Source: Halanaerobiaceae bacterium ANBcell28 (GTDB lineage: Bacteria; Bacillota; Halanaerobiia; Halanaerobiales; DTU029). Taken from it: a stretch of DNA of 64,000 nt. The notes below the pieces were generated by a model. It had not been told where the DNA came from, made no database searches, and saw only the letters and a program-made list of their open reading frames with translations. The stretch spans positions 1-64,000 of the forward strand of contig JBBJJH010000014.1 of NCBI GenBank assembly GCA_037623315.1, read 5' to 3'. The translations under genes and the position numbers were made by a program. This document shows positions 38,333 through 49,012 of the stretch, one piece after another (position 1 is the stretch's first letter; each line of letters opens with the position of its first letter).

Positions 38333-38361
38333 ATATTCTCTAAACATATTTTTTTTCCTGC
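38333..38361 (-). promoter_or_regulatory. Sigma-H-like promoter of mreB
   Basis: On the minus strand GCAGGAAAA (38353-38361), 11 nt, then AGAGAATAT (38333-38341). It lies about 40 bp before the mreB ATG and matches the other three sites in spacing. Confidence 0.6.
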
Positions 38362-38416
38362 AAAATTTTTATTTTCTATTAATTAATCCTCCATTTGTCA
38401 CATTATCTTATAAAAT

Positions 38417-38671
38417 TCACTTATTTTTATTTTTATATTTTCTCTTTGTAGCTTCACCTCCTCTAATATGTCTTTCGGCTTTATTAAACTCTAATACTTT
38501 TTTTACCCTATTCGCCAATTCGGGATCAATTTTTAGTAATCTTTCTGTAACGTCCTTATGTATGGTACTTTTGCTAACTCCATATATCTTGGCTGTCTGC
38601 CTTACTGTAGCTTTTGTCTCATAAATATAATTAGCAACCTCACTAACCCTCTCTCTAATATAATCCTTCAA
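38417..38671 (-). CDS. spoIIID: Sporulation transcriptional regulator SpoIIID
   Basis: 84 aa. A small helix-turn-helix DNA-binding protein that acts with sigma-E in the mother cell. The HTH covers VRQTAKIYGVSKSTIHKDVTER, and the conserved C-terminal RHIRGGEATKRKY is intact. I revised the start from a GTG at 38686 to the TTG at 38671, 6 nt after GGGGGGA. This gives MKDYIRERV, matching the Bacillus protein start (MHDYIKER). The gene order spoIID, spoIIQ, spoIIID, mreB/mbl is as in Bacillus. A full 142-bp gap with the sigma-H-like promoter separates it from mreB. Confidence 0.95.
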   Translation of the reverse strand: MKDYIRERVSEVANYIYETKATVRQTAKIYGVSKSTIHKDVTERLLKIDPELANRVKKVLEFNKAERHIRGGEATKRKYKNKNK

Positions 38672-38763
38672 TCTTATTCCCCCCACATCGAATGAACCGA
38701 TACTATTTAATGTATATGCAGTTATTCAGGGGAAATATACCAATATATTTAATACTTAAAAAC

Positions 38764-38799
38764 AAAAACATGACGGTGTATGTTTCACCGCCATGTTTT
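38764..38799 (-). terminator. Intrinsic terminator after spoIIQ
   Basis: A 13-bp stem with one mismatch (38766-38778 with 38786-38798) is followed on the minus strand by a T-rich tail (TTTTTGTTTTT). It lies between spoIIQ and spoIIID, so spoIIID probably has its own promoter just after it. Confidence 0.8.
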
Positions 38800-38861
38800 A
38801 CAAAAATTAAAGTTATTTTAAACTTTAATTATATCACTCAAATTTTGAGTATATTATATTT

Positions 38862-39650
38862 TTATTCAAAAAAATCAAGTGGTGTAAGAAAATCATCTCC
38901 ATTTTGTAATGAAAAATATAATGCTGGTTCTTTAGTCATTCCAGTATTTCCTACTCTTCCGATTTCCTGACCTTTACTAACATTGTTGCCAACTGATACT
39001 GAAGCCCTTTGTAAATATCCATATTCAGTTAGCCAACCTTGCTCATGTTCTATCAAAACCACTATACCCTTATAATCATCTTCTTTTATAGCTATAACTT
39101 CGCCTGATGCTGACGCCATTACGATATCTCCTTTTTGCCCTTCAAACTGAATGCCACTTTGATAACGCCAATCACCCAATAGAGAATGGTAATACCATCC
39201 TGACTCTTTAAAAATATTTCCTGATACGGGCTTTATAAGACTAATACCTTGACTAAGTGTAGAAATATCCTGTCTTGGTTTTAATGGTTCAGTAAAGACT
39301 CCTATATTTCCATCATCGTTACTTAAATCTCTAAGAGTTTGATTGTCTACAATTGCAGAGTAATCCAGTGCTATTTGTTCTTCATCATTAGACAAAATAG
39401 AATCCTTTCCTTCATGTTCATTTCCGATATTAGGAGTTTCTATATCGTTTTGACCTAAACTATAGTTATCTATCTCTCTATTATTTGATCGATTACTAAT
39501 AGCAAATCCTAAACCAAGTAATACAAAGATCATGAAAACCACTAGCAACTCTCTAGAATGCTTCTTTTGACTAGCAAGTTTTTTTCCTAATTTCTCAAGC
39601 TGTAATTTTATTTTATCTTTATCTAGTTTAAATTTAAATTTTTTATCCAT
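38862..39650 (-). CDS. spoIIQ: SpoIIQ-like M23 family protein with degenerate zinc site
   Basis: 262 aa. One N-terminal membrane segment (about 33-52, LLVVFMIFVLLGLGFAIS), a linker, then a LytM/M23 domain (about 155-260). Active M23 enzymes have RxHxGxD and a later HxH. Here the first reads RYQSGIQ and the second ALYFSL, so the usual zinc ligands are gone. Forespore SpoIIQ binds SpoIIIAH across the engulfment membranes. Bacillus SpoIIQ is also inactive, whereas clostridial copies keep the site. The start is revised to the ATG at 39650. Its AGGAGGTGGG ribosome site pairs with an upstream sequence. Confidence 0.88.
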   Translation of the reverse strand: MDKKFKFKLDKDKIKLQLEKLGKKLASQKKHSRELLVVFMIFVLLGLGFAISNRSNNREIDNYSLGQNDIETPNIGNEHEGKDSILSNDEEQIALDYSAIVDNQTLRDLSNDDGNIGVFTEPLKPRQDISTLSQGISLIKPVSGNIFKESGWYYHSLLGDWRYQSGIQFEGQKGDIVMASASGEVIAIKEDDYKGIVVLIEHEQGWLTEYGYLQRASVSVGNNVSKGQEIGRVGNTGMTKEPALYFSLQNGDDFLTPLDFFE

Positions 39651-39656
39651 TATAAA

Positions 39657-39691
39657 CCCACCTCCTGTCTTTATTTTTACCAGAAGGTGGG
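39657..39691 (-). promoter_or_regulatory. Hairpin covering the spoIIQ ribosome-binding site
   Basis: CCCACCT (minus-strand bases 39691-39685) can pair with AGGTGGG (39663-39657), which is part of the spoIIQ Shine-Dalgarno region AGGAGGTGGG. The loop is 21 nt. This could block translation until the structure opens. Confidence 0.5.
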
Positions 39692-39795
39692 TAATATATA
39701 CATTCAACTCCGAAAGTTGTGTAAAAGATAAATCACTATGAAATTCCCTTTAATAAGAAAGTTTAACTCGTGTGTATCTTATGAGGACTAAGCTA

Positions 39796-40743
39796 TTAAT
39801 CATAGATAGAGATAATTTCTACATCTGTGTAATAATGATGTAGTATTTGTTTATAATTAAAACCATTATGAGCAAGTCCATTAGCACCATCCTGACTCAT
39901 TCCTACACCATGTCCATATCCATATGTATTTATTTGTATAATAGAAGTACTTTTGTTTAGCTTGAATTTTGTTGAAGCTAAACCTAATCTTTCACGTATT
40001 TCTCTACCTGTATAAATTTTATCAAATACCCTCATTTCTAAAACTCGACCACTTTGGCTAAGATTAATAATATCAATATCATTAATTCCAATCTGACTAT
40101 TAATATTAAAAACTTCTTGGAAATCGTTAAATGAAAAGTAATAAGACCTTTGGAAGTTCCTTTCTCCATGTGAATCAAAAGGACTTTCTACACTCCTTAA
40201 ATATGGAGAAAAATTCCCCCACACATATTCTGCCGATTCTGTTATACCACCACTATTTGCATGATATAAAGCATCAATTAATCTATCGTTATGAACAAGA
40301 ACTTGACCACGAGTCTCTTCTACAGCTCTATTTATCTTTGCCCAATAATAAAAATATGAGACAAAACCCCAGCGATCTTTCATTTCTTCTTCTGATATAT
40401 ATGCTTGACATACATTATAATCTGTTGAAACATCAGCTCCATTGAATTTTTTACTACCACTACCTCCAAACTCCTCTAATTGCCTAATTGTGTACGTCCT
40501 GGCTGCTACCGCTTGGGCTTTTAAGGCCTCTAGGTGATAAAGAGCAGGCATTTCTGCTGCTATAACCCCCCTCAAATATTCGTCTAGTTCCATTAGAACA
40601 ATTTGATTTTTTTTATGGTTATAAACCCTTATAGTAATTTCTTCATCTCTATCAATTTGGAAAAAAAATTGAAACAAAATAAAGGGAAGTATTATCAATA
40701 TAATAAAGACAAATAAAAATAAAGTAGCTATTTTTGACCACAA
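39796..40743 (-). CDS. spoIID: Stage II sporulation protein D (lytic transglycosylase)
   Basis: 315 aa. A membrane-anchored lytic transglycosylase that thins septal peptidoglycan and drives engulfment. It has one N-terminal membrane segment (about 7-28). The SpoIID domain begins ELDEYLRGVIAAEMPALYHL, with EALKAQAVAARTYT following. The catalytic Glu lies in the AAEMPA segment. It continues through YHANSGGITESAEYVWG and ends with YGYGHGVGMSQDGA. The TTG start is 7 nt after AGAAGGAGTG. The gene is 52 bp from spoIIQ and 121 bp from murA. Its ribosome site can also be covered by a hairpin. Confidence 0.96.
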   Translation of the reverse strand: MWSKIATLFLFVFIILIILPFILFQFFFQIDRDEEITIRVYNHKKNQIVLMELDEYLRGVIAAEMPALYHLEALKAQAVAARTYTIRQLEEFGGSGSKKFNGADVSTDYNVCQAYISEEEMKDRWGFVSYFYYWAKINRAVEETRGQVLVHNDRLIDALYHANSGGITESAEYVWGNFSPYLRSVESPFDSHGERNFQRSYYFSFNDFQEVFNINSQIGINDIDIINLSQSGRVLEMRVFDKIYTGREIRERLGLASTKFKLNKSTSIIQINTYGYGHGVGMSQDGANGLAHNGFNYKQILHHYYTDVEIISIYD

Positions 40744-40751
40744 AATAAAAC

Positions 40752-40800
40752 ACTCCTTCTAGTGTCATAATAAATATATATGACCTCTCAAGAAGGAGTA
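40752..40800 (-). promoter_or_regulatory. Hairpin covering the spoIID ribosome-binding site
   Basis: ACTCCTTCT and AGAAGGAGT form a 9-bp inverted repeat with a nested GTCATA/TATGAC stem between. The right arm on the minus strand is the spoIID Shine-Dalgarno. The arrangement parallels the one before spoIIQ. Confidence 0.5.
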
Positions 40801-40864
40801 GAACTTAATTTTATATTAGTATATTTATAGTTATATTTCTTATATATATGCATGCATTGAAAAA

Positions 40865-42112
40865 TTATTTAACTTTCTTAATAGTTGCTCCAATAGCAGA
40901 TAACTTAGAAGCTATATTTTCATATCCTCTCTCAATATGATAAATATCTTTTATCTCTGTATCTCCTTTAGCTACTAAACCAGCTAAAATTAATGCAGCA
41001 CCTGCTCTTAAATCTGTAGCTGTTACTTCAGCACCTGTTAATCTCCGTGGTTTAATCAAAGCACTATGACCATCTATCTTTATCTCGGCTCCCATTCTAT
41101 TTAGCTCATCTACATGCATAAAACGATTTTCCCAGACAGTCTCTATTATCAAACTAGTTCCATCTGCTTGAGTAAGTAAAACCATCATTTGAGATTGTAA
41201 ATCTGTAGGAAAACCTGGGTAAGGTAGTGTTTTTATATCAACAGCTTTCAAGACCTCATTACTCTTAATATGCACACCTGCTATTTCTTCACGAAGGTCT
41301 ACACCCATCTCATTTAATTTAGCAATCAATGGTTTAACATGCTCAACAAGTACATTTTTAACAAAAACATTACCCTGTGTTAATGCTGCAGCCATCATAA
41401 AGGTGCCTGCTTCAATACGATCAGGAATAATACGATGCTCAGCCCCTTTTAGAGACTTGACACCTTCTATTTTGATAATATCTGTTCCTACACCTTTAAT
41501 CTTAGCACCCATTACCGTCAAATAATTTGCAAGGTCAACTATCTCGGGTTCTCTTGCCGAGTTCTCAATAACAGTAGTACCTTCTGCCATACATGCTGCT
41601 AACATTATATTAATTGTAGCTCCTACACTTGGATAATCAAGATAAATTCTATCTCCCTTTAATTTACTTGCTTTAACTTCTACAATGCCATGATCCAAAT
41701 TAATCTCTGCACCCAAAGCTTTAAACCCTTTTAAATGAAGATCAATGGGGCGATTACCTATATTACAGCCACCAGGAAGACTGGTTCGGGCGCAATTCTT
41801 TTTAGCCAATAATACTCCCAAAATATAATAAGACGCTCTTAATTTCCTGGCTAAGTCATGATCTGCCTCTGGTTTTGACAAATTACTTGGATCTATTAAT
41901 AGCTCATTGCCATTTTGTTCAACTCGACAGCCCATTTTCTCTATTATTGTGCAGAGATTTCTAACATCTCTTAACATTGGTATATCAAGCAACCTACTAG
42001 GCCCATCTGCCATTAAAGCAGCAGTGATAATCGGTAATGCTGCATTTTTAGCACCACTTACACTTATTTCTCCCTCTAAGGGGGTGCCTCCAGTTATTAA
42101 AAATTTACCCAC
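40865..42112 (-). CDS. murA: UDP-N-acetylglucosamine 1-carboxyvinyltransferase MurA
   Basis: 415 aa. The first committed enzyme of peptidoglycan precursor synthesis, adding enolpyruvate to UDP-GlcNAc in the cytoplasm. The start is KFLITGGTPLEGEISVSGAK. The active-site loop SLPGGCNIGNRPIDLHL retains the Cys that fosfomycin attacks. Other conserved pieces are DRIEAGTFMMAAALTQG and PGFPTDLQSQMMVLLTQADG. The GTG start follows AAGGGGC. The murA, spoIID, spoIIQ, spoIIID order is that of Bacillus. A candidate sigma-H-like promoter lies about 90 bp upstream. Confidence 0.96.
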   Translation of the reverse strand: MGKFLITGGTPLEGEISVSGAKNAALPIITAALMADGPSRLLDIPMLRDVRNLCTIIEKMGCRVEQNGNELLIDPSNLSKPEADHDLARKLRASYYILGVLLAKKNCARTSLPGGCNIGNRPIDLHLKGFKALGAEINLDHGIVEVKASKLKGDRIYLDYPSVGATINIMLAACMAEGTTVIENSAREPEIVDLANYLTVMGAKIKGVGTDIIKIEGVKSLKGAEHRIIPDRIEAGTFMMAAALTQGNVFVKNVLVEHVKPLIAKLNEMGVDLREEIAGVHIKSNEVLKAVDIKTLPYPGFPTDLQSQMMVLLTQADGTSLIIETVWENRFMHVDELNRMGAEIKIDGHSALIKPRRLTGAEVTATDLRAGAALILAGLVAKGDTEIKDIYHIERGYENIASKLSAIGATIKKVK

Positions 42113-42191
42113 TTTTATAAGCCCCTTCCATTATCCTATTACTAAATCTCCCTGAAACTGATAATACACCTATATAATATGCACTTTATAC

Positions 42192-42220
42192 TAATTCGTG
42201 ATAAATTTAAATAATCCTTC
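42192..42220 (-). promoter_or_regulatory. Candidate fifth sigma-H-like promoter, before murA
   Basis: On the minus strand GAAGGATTA (42212-42220), 11 nt, then CACGAATTA (42192-42200). The spacing is that of the other four sites, but the first base of the -10 differs from the consensus purine. It is the weakest member of the group. Confidence 0.4.
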
Positions 42221-42271
42221 AGTTCTTTAGTTCTTTTTTTTAAATTTATCCCTTTAAATAAACAGATCAAA

Positions 42272-42820
42272 CTATTTACATACACACTTTACACCCAATA
42301 TTTTATCTAAAAAACCAATTTTCTTATAATTTATTAATTCTTCATCTGCCTTGCCTGCTAATTCACGCCAACAATCAGAACATAAACTTGCACCAGGATT
42401 CTCAATAATAATATCAGAAATACCTTTAGCTTGCAAGCGCTCAGCTCTTGACAAAACTTTCCTTTCATCTACTTCTACAGCTTGATCACTTACTACTACC
42501 AGGGCTACATCTCCTTTAAAATCAGGGGAATCAACTCTCTTAAATTGCAAGTTATTTGCAGACGCTAACTTAATATAATCATTGGCAGCCTGTAAATCTA
42601 TTTCTCGATCTATTATTAACTTTCTAGCTTCAGGTTTTTTTATAGCTTCTAATATGTCTGGATATGTTCCCTGTTCCATCACTTGAGCATATGTTAAGTA
42701 ACGGATTACTCTTTCTTTAAATTCTCCTAAATACAAATTTTTCTCTGCTTTTTTTAACTCCTTTTTACCATGTACACCCTCGAGTAATTTTTTTTCCAAG
42801 TTACTCATTTTATCTTCCAT
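42272..42820 (-). CDS. YueI family protein (DUF1694)
   Basis: 182 aa. It matches the YueI/DUF1694 family of Firmicutes, with LEGVHGKKELKKAEKNLYLG at the N-terminus, then YLGEFKERVIRYLTYAQVME and an alpha/beta core (VALVVVSDQAVEVDER). The function is unknown. The C-terminus carries a CxxC pair (LCSDCW) and a CVC near the end, which could bind a metal. I revised the start to the ATG at 42820, 6 nt after AGGTG; the GTG at 42829 overlaps that site. It lies between the atp terminator and murA. Confidence 0.75.
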   Translation of the reverse strand: MEDKMSNLEKKLLEGVHGKKELKKAEKNLYLGEFKERVIRYLTYAQVMEQGTYPDILEAIKKPEARKLIIDREIDLQAANDYIKLASANNLQFKRVDSPDFKGDVALVVVSDQAVEVDERKVLSRAERLQAKGISDIIIENPGASLCSDCWRELAGKADEELINYKKIGFLDKILGVKCVCK

Positions 42821-42887
42821 AGCAATCACCTACATTTATATTATTCCCAAAATTCTAACTTTGATACTTTTTTTCTAATTAAAGATA

Positions 42888-42911
42888 AAAAGCCCCAAAG
42901 CAGGGGCTTTT
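42888..42911 (-). terminator. Terminator of the ATP synthase operon
   Basis: A 9-bp stem AAAAGCCCC/GGGGCTTTT (42888-42896 with 42903-42911) and 6-nt loop, followed on the minus strand by TTTTTATC. It lies 16 bp past the atpC stop. Confidence 0.92.
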
Positions 42912-42926
42912 AATTTATATCTTTGC

Positions 42927-43331
42927 TTAATATTTCTCAACAGCTTTCAAGCGTGCGATTGCACGTTCTAAGGCGGCCTTTGCCCTAGCCTGATCTATCT
43001 TATTATCATTTTGTGTCATACGCTTTTTAGCACGCTCTAAAGCTTTTGCTGCTCTTTCTGGATCAATATGATGTGGCAGTTCAGCAGTTCTAACTACCAC
43101 ACTTATTCCATCTGGTTTTACTTCCATAAAACCATCACTAATTGGCACCTTTAATTCTTCACCATCTTTTTTTATCCGTAATATACCAGTATCTAATCCT
43201 GTAACTAAAGGAACGTGATTGGGAAGGATACCAATTTCTCCATCTATTGCTGGCGCTACTAATATTTCTATATCTTCACTATAAACTAGCTCTTCTGGTG
43301 TTACAATATCTAGCTTAACAAGAGAAGCCAT
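42927..43331 (-). CDS. atpC: ATP synthase epsilon subunit
   Basis: 134 aa. The beta-sandwich domain includes [30 protein letters not shown], with conserved GDIGILPNH-type loop. A two-helix C-terminal domain ([12 protein letters not shown]) can inhibit rotation. It forms part of the central stalk with gamma. It is the last gene of the operon, 2 bp after atpD, followed by the operon terminator. Confidence 0.96.
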   Translation of the reverse strand: MASLVKLDIVTPEELVYSEDIEILVAPAIDGEIGILPNHVPLVTGLDTGILRIKKDGEELKVPISDGFMEVKPDGISVVVRTAELPHHIDPERAAKALERAKKRMTQNDNKIDQARAKAALERAIARLKAVEKY

Positions 43332-43333
43332 AT

Positions 43334-44809
<1,476 letters not shown>

Positions 44810-44827
44810 TTAATTCCTTATATTAAT

Positions 44828-45685
44828 CTATTTCAGAGCTTCGGCTCCACCTACTATCTCTGTAATTTCCTTAGTAATAGCTGCCTGTCTGACTCTATTA
44901 TAAGTTAGTGTCAATTTATCTATTAACTCCCCTGCATTATCTGTGGCTGCATCCATAGCTGTCATCCTTGCCCCAAACTCACTAGCTTTTGATTCTAAGA
45001 GGGCAGAGTACAAAATGTTGTTTACATATTTAGGAAGCAAAATATCAAATACTTCTTCAGCTGATGGTTCATACAGATAATCAACCTGTTCTTTGTGATT
45101 TTCCTTTTCTTCTGGAGGAGTTAACGGTAGTAAGTTAACTACTTCTGCTACTTGGCTTATTGCTGAATTAAAATGCGTGTAGACCATGGAAACCTTATCT
45201 ATTATACCTTCAGTAAACAAAGATATAACTTCTTCAGCAATTCGATGCGAAAACCAATAATCAGGATAATCTTCGATATTAACGTACTCTGAGATAATAT
45301 TATATCCACGTCTTTTAAAGTAATCTCGAGCATTTCTTCCGATTGTTAATAGAGAAATTTCTTCATCTTGACGGAAGGATTTTTTAGCTTTGTCAATTAC
45401 TTTAGCATTATATGAGCCACAAAGACCTCTATCGGCATTTATAATAATATAAAGGTGTTTGTTACCTTCTCTATCTAATAAGAGAGGATGTTCTACTGGT
45501 TCATTTGTATATTTACCTACACCTTCTAATATTTCCCGGGTTTTTGCAAAAAAAGGTCTGGCAGCTTCTGCTTTTTCTTGTGACCTTCTCAACTTAGCTG
45601 CTGCAACCATTTTCATTGCTTTAGTGATTTTTTGGGTATTTTTTATACTATTGATCCGACGCTTAATATCACGCATCGTTTCCAT
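44828..45685 (-). CDS. atpG: ATP synthase gamma subunit
   Basis: 285 aa. The rotating central shaft, with the N-terminal helix METMRDIKRRINSIKNTQKITKAMKMVAAAKLRR and the C-terminal helix TDNAGELIDKLTLTYNRVRQAAITKE intact. The middle alpha/beta domain has DRGLCGSYN. The gene is 2 bp from atpA and 78 bp before atpD. Confidence 0.97.
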   Translation of the reverse strand: METMRDIKRRINSIKNTQKITKAMKMVAAAKLRRSQEKAEAARPFFAKTREILEGVGKYTNEPVEHPLLLDREGNKHLYIIINADRGLCGSYNAKVIDKAKKSFRQDEEISLLTIGRNARDYFKRRGYNIISEYVNIEDYPDYWFSHRIAEEVISLFTEGIIDKVSMVYTHFNSAISQVAEVVNLLPLTPPEEKENHKEQVDYLYEPSAEEVFDILLPKYVNNILYSALLESKASEFGARMTAMDAATDNAGELIDKLTLTYNRVRQAAITKEITEIVGGAEALK

Positions 45686-45687
45686 AT

Positions 45688-47313
45688 CTATTCACCCTCT
45701 TTATTTGCTCTACTGTCATCATTCTGAGCATTGGCCTCTGCATCATCATTAAGTTCCTGGTCAGGATTTTCTTCTTGTACATCCTTTATCAGGCTTTCTT
45801 TCTTTATATTAAATCCATTTTTAAATTCCTTAATTGCTGCTTCTAATTTTTCTGCAATCTCGTCACTTAATTTTCCTTTTTCTTTGATTGTCTCAGCTAT
45901 CTCTCCGTATGTTCCATGCATAAATCGTAAGAATTCTTCTTCAAAACGCTTAATATTATCAACAGGTATTTCATCTAAGTAACCATTGATAGCTGTATAA
46001 ATAATCATTACTTGATCTTCCATTTCCATTGGTGAATATTGATCCTGTTTTAATACCTCAACAACTCTTTCACCACGATTCAGACGTCTTTGTGTCGCCT
46101 GATCTAAATCTGAGCCAAATTGAGCAAATGCTTCAAGCTCACGATATTGAGATAAGTCTAAACGCAGGGTTCCAGCTACACTTTTCATAGCCTTAGTCTG
46201 TGCTGCCCCACCAACCCTCGATACTGAGATACCAACATTAATAGCAGGTCTAACACCAGCAAAAAACAATTCGCTTTCTAGATAAATCTGTCCATCTGTT
46301 ATTGAAATAACATTTGTTGGAATATATGCTGAAACATCACCAGCCTGAGTTTCAATAATAGGAAGGGCAGTTAATGAGCCTCCTCCAATATTTTCATTAA
46401 GACGAGCTGCTCTTTCTAATAATCTAGAGTGAAGATAAAAAACATCACCAGGATATGCTTCACGCCCTGGGGGTCTTCTCAATAAAAGCGAAAGTGTACG
46501 ATAAGCTACCGCGTGTTTGGATAAATCATCATATACTACTAAAACATCACGATTTTCTTCATACATAAAATACTCTCCCATTGCACAACCAGCGTATGGA
46601 GCAATATATTGTAAAGGTGCTGGCTGACTGGCAGTAGCAGAAACAATAATCGTATAATCCATAGCACCATGTTCGCTTAATCTTTCTGAAATCTCAGCTA
46701 CTGTAGATGCTTTTTGTCCAATTGCAACATAAATACAGATAACATCCTGGTCTTTTTGATTAATAATAGTGTCAATAGCAATGGCACTTTTCCCAGTCTG
46801 ACGGTCACCAATAATAAGCTCACGCTGACCTCTACCAATTGGCACCATTGAATCAATAGCCTTTAATCCCGTTTGCAACGGAGTATCAACTGGTTGTCTT
46901 TCAACAATACCAGGTGCTTCTGATTCAACAGGACGTGTTTTATCTGTCTTAATAACTCCTTTACCATCAATAGGCTGACCTAGAGGGTTCACAATTCTAC
47001 CTAACAAACTTTTTCCTACAGGAACCTCTACTACCTTGCCTGTTCTCTTAACTGTGTCTCCTTCTTCCACTAAGGTCTCATCACCTAATAATACACAACC
47101 AACATTGTCTTCTTCAAGATTTAAAGCCATAGCATAAACTTCATTAGGAAACTCTAATAACTCACCAGCCATAGCATCTTCTAGACCATGAACATGAGCA
47201 ATTCCATCACCTACATCAAGAACAGTACCTACACCAACAGTTTCCATTTCATCTTGATAATTTTCGATCTGCTTTTTTATTATATTACTAATTTCTTCAG
47301 GTCTTAGATTCAT
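45688..47313 (-). CDS. atpA: ATP synthase alpha subunit with an extended acidic C-terminal tail
   Basis: 541 aa. The non-catalytic nucleotide-binding F1 subunit: P-loop [14 protein letters not shown], the conserved [12 protein letters not shown] and [16 protein letters not shown] segment. Family members are usually about 500-505 aa. Here about 35 extra residues form a tail rich in Asp, Glu and Asn (for example [16 protein letters not shown]). Its role is unknown; it may be an adaptation to salt. The gene follows atpH by 4 bp. Confidence 0.96.
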   Translation of the reverse strand: MNLRPEEISNIIKKQIENYQDEMETVGVGTVLDVGDGIAHVHGLEDAMAGELLEFPNEVYAMALNLEEDNVGCVLLGDETLVEEGDTVKRTGKVVEVPVGKSLLGRIVNPLGQPIDGKGVIKTDKTRPVESEAPGIVERQPVDTPLQTGLKAIDSMVPIGRGQRELIIGDRQTGKSAIAIDTIINQKDQDVICIYVAIGQKASTVAEISERLSEHGAMDYTIIVSATASQPAPLQYIAPYAGCAMGEYFMYEENRDVLVVYDDLSKHAVAYRTLSLLLRRPPGREAYPGDVFYLHSRLLERAARLNENIGGGSLTALPIIETQAGDVSAYIPTNVISITDGQIYLESELFFAGVRPAINVGISVSRVGGAAQTKAMKSVAGTLRLDLSQYRELEAFAQFGSDLDQATQRRLNRGERVVEVLKQDQYSPMEMEDQVMIIYTAINGYLDEIPVDNIKRFEEEFLRFMHGTYGEIAETIKEKGKLSDEIAEKLEAAIKEFKNGFNIKKESLIKDVQEENPDQELNDDAEANAQNDDSRANKEGE

Positions 47314-47317
47314 TTTA

Positions 47318-47881
47318 TCACACCCCTAACTCACTTACAGGAATTTGCATTATATTATTTTTAAGAGAATCCAGTTTGTTTCTGAAACTACCATCTATAA
47401 CCTTATCTCCAATTTTCACTATCATCCCAGCGATTATATCTGGATCCACCTTTTCTTTTATAATTATTTCTTTTTTATCTAAAAGCTTATTTAATTTGCT
47501 TTGCAAGCTATCCTTGAGCTTTTTATTAAGCTCTATAGCTGAAATTACCTCTACTTCGATTATATCTTTCTCTTTATTCACTAAATTAAAGAAATTTTTA
47601 TATATTAGATCTATATACATTTCTCTTCTTCTATCAATTAAAAGCTTGATAAAGTTGCTAATGTTTTTTGAAAGACTTTTAGTAAATATATCATCCACTG
47701 TCTTTTTCTTATCTTCAACACGAACACGGGGATGGGATAAAAATTTCTTTAAATCAGTATTGTCATTTAAAGTTTTTACAAAACTCTCCAATTCATCTCT
47801 GTACTGTATAAGAGAAGAGTTTTCTTTCCCTAAATCAAATAAAGCAACACTATACTTTTTCGCAATTTCATTTTCTATCAT
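47318..47881 (-). CDS. atpH: ATP synthase delta subunit
   Basis: 187 aa. The peripheral stalk OSCP-like subunit, with an N-terminal helical domain ([18 protein letters not shown]) and the C-terminal [22 protein letters not shown] segment, which is diagnostic. It overlaps atpF by 4 nt (ATGA), consistent with coupled translation. Confidence 0.95.
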   Translation of the reverse strand: MIENEIAKKYSVALFDLGKENSSLIQYRDELESFVKTLNDNTDLKKFLSHPRVRVEDKKKTVDDIFTKSLSKNISNFIKLLIDRRREMYIDLIYKNFFNLVNKEKDIIEVEVISAIELNKKLKDSLQSKLNKLLDKKEIIIKEKVDPDIIAGMIVKIGDKVIDGSFRNKLDSLKNNIMQIPVSELGV

Positions 47882-48381
47882 TTGATTTCACCCAACTTAG
47901 CATGGTCAAGATTTTTTATGTACTCTTCCATTAGTTTTTCATGTTGTTTATCCTGTAATTTCTCCTGCATAAATTTAGCAGCAGCCATTAAGGAAATAGA
48001 AGCAACCTCTTGTCTTAACTGATTTAACGCCTCTTCTTTAGCCCGGGCAATTTCATCTTCATTGCGTTCTCTAACACGAACAGCATCCTTCTTAGCCTCA
48101 GCAAGAATCTCCTCAGCTCTCTCTTTGGCCCTGTCTTCGGCCTCATCAATTATCTCCTGAGCTTTACTTCTAGCCTGAGCAATTTCCTGCTCGTATTTTC
48201 TCTTTAAAGCCATAGCTTCTTTCTTCTGCTCTTCCGCAGTTTTTAAATCTCCTTGAATTTTATCAGACCTTTGATCAAGTATATTAGTAATTGGACCATA
48301 AAGATATTTCTTCAAAAGCCATAATATAAGTAGAAAGTTTACAACTGTAAAGAAGAACGTCATCCAATTAATATCCATCAT
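47878..48381 (-). CDS. atpF: ATP synthase b subunit
   Basis: 167 aa. An N-terminal membrane helix (about 6-26, WMTFFFTVVNFLLILWLLKK) is followed by the conserved LYGPITNILDQRSDKI and a long charged helix that forms the peripheral stalk. The first of two ATGs has AGGAGG 9 nt before it. A 334-bp spacer separates it from atpE upstream, which is long for an atp operon. Confidence 0.96.
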   Translation of the reverse strand: MMDINWMTFFFTVVNFLLILWLLKKYLYGPITNILDQRSDKIQGDLKTAEEQKKEAMALKRKYEQEIAQARSKAQEIIDEAEDRAKERAEEILAEAKKDAVRVRERNEDEIARAKEEALNQLRQEVASISLMAAAKFMQEKLQDKQHEKLMEEYIKNLDHAKLGEIK

Positions 48382-48715
48382 AAAGCATCACCTCCTGGGT
48401 TAACTATTAGACTTGATTATTATCTAATGCTAAATACTAAAAAGAATTTATTTAGTAAAAATTATAGCTTAATCACATCAAATTGCTAGTATTTTAAACA
48501 TAAAGAAAAATTCTTAATAACTGCTTATATCTACTGACGACTTGTATTAATATTAATTATAAATACAAGTATTTTATAATAATTGTATTTATAATTATCT
48601 TAAGTGTTTAATATTAAACACTAGCAAGCTGTCATTGAATTTATACTTGATATAATGACAGCAAGCTAAATACTGTTTAATATTAAAATTATAATATCTG
48701 AAAATAATACAGACA
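48382..48715 (-). other. Structured 334-bp spacer between atpE and atpF
   Basis: No gene is visible. The spacer holds several perfect inverted repeats: a 20-bp palindrome at 48603-48622, a 9-bp stem with a 17-nt loop at 48628-48636/48654-48662, and a 9-bp stem at 48540-48548/48562-48570. Such hairpins just after atpE could stabilise the c-subunit message or slow read-through into atpF. That would suit the high copy number of subunit c. Confidence 0.6.
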
Positions 48716-48988
<273 letters not shown>

Positions 48989-49012
48989 TCATAAGAAGTT
49001 ATCTTTTTAAAA

